From Candidatus Kapaibacterium sp. (GTDB lineage Bacteria > Bacteroidota > Ignavibacteria > Kapaibacteriales > UBA961), in NCBI GenBank assembly GCA_023253875.1, contig JALRFC010000024.1, forward strand, positions 1 through 12,006: a stretch of DNA of 12,006 nucleotides, in the 5' to 3' direction. A model generated the notes under the pieces. It did no database searches, was not told the DNA's origin, and was given only the letters and a program-made list of their open reading frames with translations. Shown in pieces: positions 7,027 to 12,006 of this stretch; positions within the stretch are counted from its first letter, which is position 1, and each line of letters begins with the position of its first letter. The translations under genes were made by a program, and so were the position numbers.

Positions 7027-7968
7027 ATGAAATGCATATCCATCATTGCGTATATACTATTCATAGCTTCAAATTTCCAACTTTCAGCGCAACAATTCCC
7101 TGACTTGGTCAATGCCAAAGACAGCTCACGCTATGTGTATACATTCATCAAAGGCGATACGCTTTTATATGAATCAATTTCTCGAGATAGCATACTCATT
7201 GATAAACAACCTCCTCTATTGCGTGATCGCAAAGAACGTTTTTTATTGTCATGCGATTCAGTTGGTCCACAGGGTAGAATGTATCTATCTCAGAGAATGA
7301 TTGATATTACATCTTCAGAATATGCAGGCATTTCGCAAATCATAGATCGTAAACATCATGAATGGAAAAATGTCAAGATCTCCTTTATCATTGACTCAAC
7401 CGGCAAACGCTATGGATTCAGTGCAGAGGATTCTTCTACAGCGATGCTATCCCCAGGGAGTGCATTTCAACCACTCATGTTGCAATATCTCGGAAATGGA
7501 TATCATCTGATCAATAGTGGTTGGATTGCGGAAGACACTGTGGATGTACCTGAATTTGGTATTCCTGCTCCGATGATACGCTATTTATCATCCATGAGAG
7601 CAAGACCCATTTTTGACACCCTCGACTTTACATGTTCGCAATTTGAATCAACGATCAGTGCGCAAGGTACATATCAGACAAAGACTCAATCGGGTCAACA
7701 ACTCAGAACCAATGCTGTCATTGCCGGCTATGCTCGAATGGCAATGTCTGAAACATTGCATATTCCCATTCATTTTTTTGGTACGAGTGAAAATAAGAAT
7801 ACAATGCTCATTGAGACTTCTAAAGGAAAGGCCGATCAGAAAGTTCGACATTATGTCACAACGAATATCACTTTGCAAAAAATGGTATCGAAAAGAGGAA
7901 CATATGGTCCTGTACCCAAGACAAAGTCAAGTCCAGCAAAAAAGTCAAAAATCAAGAAAAAGAGATAA
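7027..7968 (+). CDS. Exported protein of unknown function with Lys-rich C-terminal tail
   Basis: This 313-residue protein has the Sec signal MKCISIIAYILFIASNFQLSAQQ, with a likely cut after LSA (about 21). AAAAGG about 9 nt before the ATG could serve as ribosome site. The mature region is rich in predicted beta strands and shares a loose plan with the preceding protein: a G...W....DTV segment (G165-W166, DTV 170-172) in the middle and a closing V..NITLQKM strand. From about residue 287 the tail turns strongly basic and proline-containing, ending SPAKKSKIKKKR, which is odd for an exported protein and looks disordered. It lies 2 nt after the previous stop, so the pair is surely cotranscribed. 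tolC starts 70 nt downstream. No domain is recognised and no enzyme motif is seen; a linkage to the efflux genes is only positional. Confidence 0.75.
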   Translation: MKCISIIAYILFIASNFQLSAQQFPDLVNAKDSSRYVYTFIKGDTLLYESISRDSILIDKQPPLLRDRKERFLLSCDSVGPQGRMYLSQRMIDITSSEYAGISQIIDRKHHEWKNVKISFIIDSTGKRYGFSAEDSSTAMLSPGSAFQPLMLQYLGNGYHLINSGWIAEDTVDVPEFGIPAPMIRYLSSMRARPIFDTLDFTCSQFESTISAQGTYQTKTQSGQQLRTNAVIAGYARMAMSETLHIPIHFFGTSENKNTMLIETSKGKADQKVRHYVTTNITLQKMVSKRGTYGPVPKTKSSPAKKSKIKKKR

Positions 7969-8038
7969 TCGAATGTAACATTCATGTATTCTCTGCGTTA
8001 TCGGGTCGGTCTTCATTCATCGCATATCAATAGCTTCC

Positions 8039-9382
8039 ATGATTAGAATTTCAACAATTGCACTCGCCATTTTGGCACTTTCTCAACATATGTTCGCACA
8101 AAGTGCACAGCAATCCTCAACCGGTGCAATGCGCATTTTCACATTGCAAGAATGTCTCGCAATTGCTGATACAGCGAACTTGGACATTCTTTCCGCAGAA
8201 ACGAGAATCATCGGAGCTGAAGCTGATAAAAAAGCAGCATTCGGTGCATATCTCCCACAATTGAATGCAAATGCCGGTTATTCACGACGATTGAATGAAC
8301 TCGGCGGTGGTCAATTCAATATCGGTGGTTTCCGCGCACCTGCAGATCAATTCTCGCTGTCTTCAACTGCAAATATCAATGTATTCGATGGCTTTGCTCG
8401 AGAAGCAAGAATAGATGGAACAAATCACTCGCTGGATGCAATCAAAGAATCCGTAAAACAAACAAAACAGCAGATATCACTCGGAGTCTATCAACGCTAT
8501 ATTGCTGTTCTTAGGGCAATGCAGATAGTGGCGATTAGAAAAGAAAATCTCAATCTTGGCAAAGCCGAACTTTCCAGAGTCAATGCACGCTATGAAGCAG
8601 GTGTAGCACCAATTGCTCCTGTATATGCACAAGAAGCAGATAATGGACAGAGAGAATTGGATGTGATTCAAGCAGAAAATCAAGTTGAGATTGCAAAAGC
8701 AGAATTGCTCTCCGCAATGGGTTTGGCTCCGGACATGAAAGCCGGTTTCTCTGAAAAAGACATTCCTAATGAAATCAAATCAGAAAACATAGCACAATTC
8801 AAAATGCAATTTGGATCACTCGATGAAATCGTGAATTCTGCTTTGAAAAAACGCTATGATATCTCTTCAGCACAGCATCGCATTATTGCAGCAAGGTCTA
8901 ATGTCAATGCAGCTAAAAGTGCATATTATCCAAGCATTGGGGCAAGCGGAGGTTGGAGCTGGTTTAATTCAGCATTGACAGATTTTGATTTATTCTCAAG
9001 AACATTCATTGGCTTTTCTATTGATGTTCCCATATTTGATGCATTTCGTATTCAACAACAAGTCGAGAATTCAAATGTACAATTACAGCAAACAGAGCTA
9101 GAATTTAAACGCATTGAACAAACAGTGAGAACACAATTGCAAACAGGACTTCTCAATCTGAATGCGGCTGAGAAACAAATCGACATCACCGATAGATCAC
9201 TCAAATCCGCTGAACAAAATTATCTCAGCGCAAAAGAGCGTTTCGAAGTAGGAACTTCAGGTATTGTTGAATATCAAACTGCAAATACACAATTCGTCAC
9301 CGCAAAGATCAATCGCATCAATGCAGTGTACAATTACATAGATGCTCAATATCAAATCAAATTTGCAATGGGCAATCTTTAA
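8039..9382 (+). CDS. TolC-family outer membrane efflux protein
   Basis: This 447-residue protein forms the outer-membrane channel of a tripartite pump (trimeric beta-barrel plus long periplasmic helical tunnel). It has a signal peptide MIRISTIALAILALSQHMFA, cut near 20-21. The two OEP repeats are visible as an internal duplication: first half FTLQECLAIA (34-43), AAFGAYLPQLNANAGYS (66-82) and INVFDGFAREARI (113-125); second half AAKSAYYPSIGASGGWSW (291-308) and VPIFDAFRIQQQV (330-342). Each half is followed by long coiled-coil helices rich in Q, E, A and N. The ending FEVGTSGIVEYQTANTQF (402-419) is typical of the family. Length is normal. There is no Shine-Dalgarno before ATG 8039. The adaptor gene follows after 20 nt. 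Confidence 0.95.
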   Translation: MIRISTIALAILALSQHMFAQSAQQSSTGAMRIFTLQECLAIADTANLDILSAETRIIGAEADKKAAFGAYLPQLNANAGYSRRLNELGGGQFNIGGFRAPADQFSLSSTANINVFDGFAREARIDGTNHSLDAIKESVKQTKQQISLGVYQRYIAVLRAMQIVAIRKENLNLGKAELSRVNARYEAGVAPIAPVYAQEADNGQRELDVIQAENQVEIAKAELLSAMGLAPDMKAGFSEKDIPNEIKSENIAQFKMQFGSLDEIVNSALKKRYDISSAQHRIIAARSNVNAAKSAYYPSIGASGGWSWFNSALTDFDLFSRTFIGFSIDVPIFDAFRIQQQVENSNVQLQQTELEFKRIEQTVRTQLQTGLLNLNAAEKQIDITDRSLKSAEQNYLSAKERFEVGTSGIVEYQTANTQFVTAKINRINAVYNYIDAQYQIKFAMGNL

Positions 9383-9402
9383 TCATATAACTCGAATATA
9401 TT

Positions 9403-10671
9403 ATGGCTAAGAAATCACACAAAGCACGTAATCTCACCTTGATCGGACTCGGCATCTTTGTCCTCATGCTCGGATATTTCATGTTCCGACCAAAAGATGA
9501 AACGATTCCCGTATCAACTGATAAAGTGTCAAAACGCACGATCACACAGAGAGTGAGCGCAATTGGTAAAATTCGTCCGGAAACCGAAGTGAAAATTTCA
9601 TCAGAAGCATCCGGTGAAATTATCACACTAGGATTTCGTGATGGTGATTCTGTGACGAGAGGTCAATTGCTTGTTCGCATCCAACCAGATATCGTTACTT
9701 CCCAGCTTGAGCAATTCACAGCATCCGCCGATGCCTCGAAAATTGCGATTGATGCAGCACGTGCCGAAATGGATAGAGCGAATGCGGATTTCAAACGCAT
9801 TAGTGATCTCTATGCAAAACAGTATGCATCCAAGGAAGAATATGATCGAGCAAAAGCATTGATGGATCAAGCAATCTCGCGATTCAAAGCGTCCGGCTCT
9901 GAATATTCAAGATCTTTTTCTGCATTGAAACAAATGCGTTCTCAAGCATCACGAACAACGATCTATGCACCCATGAGCGGAACCGTCACGAATCTCTCTG
10001 TTGAAGCCGGTGAAAAAGTTGTGGGTACTGCCCAAATGCAAGGCACAGAAATGATGCGTATCGCAGATTTGAATGTGATGAATGCGTGGGTGGATGTAGA
10101 TGAGAATGATATTGTATTTGTAAAAATTGGTGATACCGCAAGAATTCGCGTTGATGCGATGCCTGATGTGGAATTGCTTGGCTATGTCTATGAAATCGGA
10201 CATTCCGCAAAAACAGCCGCAGCTGGAACACAAGAAGAAGTCACAAATTTTCAAGTAAAGATTCGCATCATCGATAAAAACAAACAATTGCGTCCAGGTA
10301 TGAGCTGTTCGGTTGAAATCGATACTGAAACGCATTATGATGTACTCTCTGTTCCACTTCAAGCTGTCACAGTTCGTATGAATGCTGAGAAAACTGAAGA
10401 AGAATCCGGTAGCATCACCGAAGACAAATCTGCAAAGAAGACTATGACCAAGCGTCCGCCTTCTGTTGTCTTTATTAAAGATGGTAATTCCGCGAAGATG
10501 GTGAAGGTTGAAACAGGACTCAGCGATCGCGGTTTCATTGAAATTAGCAAAGGACTCAAACTTGGTCAAGAGATCATCAGCGGTAGTTTCCAAGCGGTCA
10601 ACAAATTACTGATGGATGGTAGCATAATACGCATTGACAATGGAACATCAGCCAAGAGTGGTGATAAATAA
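9403..10671 (+). CDS. macA: MacA-like periplasmic adaptor (HlyD/membrane fusion protein)
   Basis: This 422-residue adaptor joins an inner-membrane ABC transporter to TolC. An N-terminal membrane anchor (about 11-28) is followed by the first lipoyl half (63-97, [20 protein letters not shown]), an alpha-helical hairpin (about 100-184), the second lipoyl half ([18 protein letters not shown], 189-206), the beta-barrel domain (about 225-307) and a membrane-proximal domain starting VLSVPLQAV (314-322). A hydrophilic stretch at about 326-352 ([20 protein letters not shown]) interrupts the last domain before [10 protein letters not shown]. It contains no lipobox. The stop overlaps the ATG of the ATPase by one base (TAATG), so the two are translationally coupled. 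The neighbouring MacB-type ATPase and permease justify the MacA name rather than an RND adaptor. Confidence 0.93.
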   Translation: MAKKSHKARNLTLIGLGIFVLMLGYFMFRPKDETIPVSTDKVSKRTITQRVSAIGKIRPETEVKISSEASGEIITLGFRDGDSVTRGQLLVRIQPDIVTSQLEQFTASADASKIAIDAARAEMDRANADFKRISDLYAKQYASKEEYDRAKALMDQAISRFKASGSEYSRSFSALKQMRSQASRTTIYAPMSGTVTNLSVEAGEKVVGTAQMQGTEMMRIADLNVMNAWVDVDENDIVFVKIGDTARIRVDAMPDVELLGYVYEIGHSAKTAAAGTQEEVTNFQVKIRIIDKNKQLRPGMSCSVEIDTETHYDVLSVPLQAVTVRMNAEKTEEESGSITEDKSAKKTMTKRPPSVVFIKDGNSAKMVKVETGLSDRGFIEISKGLKLGQEIISGSFQAVNKLLMDGSIIRIDNGTSAKSGDK

Positions 10672-11387
10672 TGAATACTCCATTGATTCATATCGAGCAT
10701 ATAGCCCGCACATATGAAATGGGCGGAGAAACTGTTCATGCATTGCGTGATGTCTCTCTCGATATTCATCCCAATGAATATGTAGCCTTGATGGGACCTT
10801 CAGGATCCGGAAAATCCACGCTCATGAATATACTCGGTTGCTTGGACACGCCAAGTTCGGGAGTCTATACCTTCAAAGGTTTGGATGTCAATGAAATGAG
10901 CGATGATGATTTGGCGGAAATCCGTAATAAAGAAATCGGCTTTGTGTTCCAAACATTCAATCTTCTGCCTCGTGCCACTGCACTTAAGAATATAGAACTG
11001 CCACTCATTTATTCAGGTATTTCTTCCGAAGATCGAAAAGAAAGAGCAATCAAGGCTTTGGAAGATGTTGGTCTTGGTGACAGAATGCTTCATCGCCCAA
11101 ATGAATTGTCCGGTGGACAAAGACAAAGAGTTGCGGTTGCCAGAGCGCTTGTCACAAAACCTTCCATCATTTTGGCTGATGAACCAACGGGAAATCTTGA
11201 CACAAAAACCGGCATTGAAATCATGAAATTGTTTCAAGAGTTATGGTCGAAAGGTAATACCGTTATTCTCGTCACGCATGAAGAAGATATCGCGCGTCAT
11301 GCTCGCAGAATCATTCGTATTCGTGATGGCAAGGTGGAATCAGATACCATCAATCCGAATCCTGTCACTACATTTGAATTACCATGA
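10671..11387 (+). CDS. MacB-type ABC transporter ATP-binding protein
   Basis: This 238-residue ABC ATPase of the MacB/LolD class drives the mechanotransmission pump. Motifs are complete: A-loop Tyr near 15, Walker [10 protein letters not shown] (42-50), Q-loop Q94 in [11 protein letters not shown], signature [15 protein letters not shown] (146-160), Walker B IILADE (166-171) with catalytic E171, D-loop GNLD (174-177) and switch H203 (VTHE). The [11 protein letters not shown] and DEPTGNLD wording is typical of the MacB/LolD/FtsE group. The start overlaps the adaptor stop, and its stop TGA overlaps the permease ATG (ATGA, 11384-11387). In E. coli MacB this domain is fused to the permease; here they are separate genes, as in many Bacteroidota and Gram-positive systems. 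LolD is an alternative, but the MacA-like partner argues against it. Confidence 0.95.
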   Translation: MNTPLIHIEHIARTYEMGGETVHALRDVSLDIHPNEYVALMGPSGSGKSTLMNILGCLDTPSSGVYTFKGLDVNEMSDDDLAEIRNKEIGFVFQTFNLLPRATALKNIELPLIYSGISSEDRKERAIKALEDVGLGDRMLHRPNELSGGQRQRVAVARALVTKPSIILADEPTGNLDTKTGIEIMKLFQELWSKGNTVILVTHEEDIARHARRIIRIRDGKVESDTINPNPVTTFELP

Positions 11388-12006
11388 TACGCATTGGTGA
11401 AATACAGGAATCATTCCGCATTGCTTTCGAAGGTTTGCAGGCAAATAAACTGCGTTCATTCCTCACAACATTGGGCGTTGTGATTGGCATCACATTCGTG
11501 ATTCTCATGGGTTGGTTTTTGAATGGACTCGATGCCGCATTGGAATCTACAGTGAATCTTCTCGGTACCGATGTGATGTATATTGATAAATGGAGTTGGT
11601 CCGGTGGACAAAACTGGCGCAAGACCATGCAGAGAAAAAACATCACCTATCAACAGGCAATGGAATTCTGTAATTCGGTGAAAACAGCCGAAGTAAGTTT
11701 GCCTGAGGCACATAAATGGGGTACAACTGTCAAAGAAAGAGATCGCACCATTACCGGTATTTCCGTGATTGGTGTTCCCTATTCCTATTCGCAGTTACCG
11801 GCAGGAACAATTTTATATGGACGTTTTTTCTCACAATTCGAAGATGAATATAGCACGAATGTGACCGTTTTGGGATATGGTGTTGCCAAGGCACTCTTCC
11901 CTGAAGGGGATGCAATTGGCAGAACAATCAAGATTGGCGGTCGGACATTTGAAATCATAGGTGTGATCATTAAACGCGGGACAATGATGATGGATTTCGT
12001 GGATAA
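11384..12006 (+). CDS. MacB/FtsX-type ABC permease, 5' part (cut by window edge)
   Basis: 207 codons are visible and the frame is open to the right edge; the full family length is about 400. The N-terminus [30 protein letters not shown] (11-40) is the classic MacB-permease start, an amphipathic segment running into the first transmembrane helix (about 27-47). The periplasmic MacB_PCD domain follows, ending with [18 protein letters not shown] (162-179) and [13 protein letters not shown] (183-195). The remaining three helices and the FtsX domain lie beyond the window. The ATG overlaps the ATPase stop by 4 nt, so both subunits should be made in step. With the ATPase and adaptor it would form the inner-membrane part of the pump. 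Confidence 0.92.
   Translation, partial: MIRIGEIQESFRIAFEGLQANKLRSFLTTLGVVIGITFVILMGWFLNGLDAALESTVNLLGTDVMYIDKWSWSGGQNWRKTMQRKNITYQQAMEFCNSVKTAEVSLPEAHKWGTTVKERDRTITGISVIGVPYSYSQLPAGTILYGRFFSQFEDEYSTNVTVLGYGVAKALFPEGDAIGRTIKIGGRTFEIIGVIIKRGTMMMDFVD

Noticed and set aside
7971..7983. Inverted repeat GAATGT-A-ACATTC after the second secreted-protein gene
   Set aside because: The stem is 6 bp with a one-base centre and no following T run, so it is not a convincing terminator; it may be chance.
9949..10593. 214-residue minus-strand open frame
   Set aside because: It lies wholly within the adaptor gene on the other strand and its composition (His/Cys/Phe/Ile-rich) is that of an antisense shadow.
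10671..12006. LolCDE lipoprotein-release system
   Set aside because: The ATPase and permease would fit, but the adjacent TolC and HlyD/MacA-type adaptor point to a tripartite efflux pump.
1..12006. CRISPR arrays, tRNA or rRNA genes, insertion sequences, phage or defence islands
   Set aside because: I saw no spaced direct repeats, tRNA-like cloverleafs, transposase motifs or defence domains; spacers are all under 200 bp and the genes are housekeeping, transport or secreted types.

Overview
The window (about 40% G+C by eye) comes from a Gram-negative bacterium with an outer membrane, since it encodes a TolC-type outer-membrane factor, a periplasmic adaptor and several exported proteins. Most starts lack a clear Shine-Dalgarno sequence. 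Three minus-strand genes carry a TATTTTTG/A element upstream that matches the TAnnTTTG -7 box known from Bacteroidota. I therefore lean towards Bacteroidota or a relative in the FCB group, but this is an inference and no marker gene fixes the taxon.

Left part, minus strand (1-3725): the gene for NADH-quinone oxidoreductase subunit L (nuoL) runs off the left edge close to its C-terminus. It is preceded by a class II glutamine amidotransferase (YafJ/EgtC-like Ntn hydrolase), 43 bp upstream on the same strand. Upstream of that, behind a strong intrinsic terminator, lies a CADD-family gene. CADD is the diiron/manganese TenA-fold protein that in Chlamydia makes p-aminobenzoate for folate from its own side chains. 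All the residues I know to matter in the chlamydial enzyme are kept.

Middle (3726-5942): a 100-bp divergent spacer leads to a plus-strand glycosylasparaginase with a Tat-like signal peptide. It meets a minus-strand DUF1624/HGSNAT-like membrane acyltransferase tail to tail, and the two stop codons overlap in a TTAA.

Right part, plus strand (6080-12006): a run of six genes on one strand. It starts with two adjacent exported proteins of unknown function that may be distant paralogs of each other. An efflux cassette follows: TolC-like outer-membrane factor, MacA-like adaptor, MacB-type ATPase and a separate MacB/FtsX-type permease cut by the right edge. The last three are coupled by stop/start overlaps. 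The cassette would form a trans-envelope pump of the MacAB-TolC type; its substrate cannot be read from the sequence.

No rRNA, tRNA, CRISPR array, insertion sequence or phage gene was seen. The window is mostly ordinary core and transport genes. The most notable items are the CADD-type enzyme, the two unknown secreted proteins ahead of the efflux genes, the shared promoter-like element, and a paired near-palindromic motif in the 5943-6079 divergent spacer.
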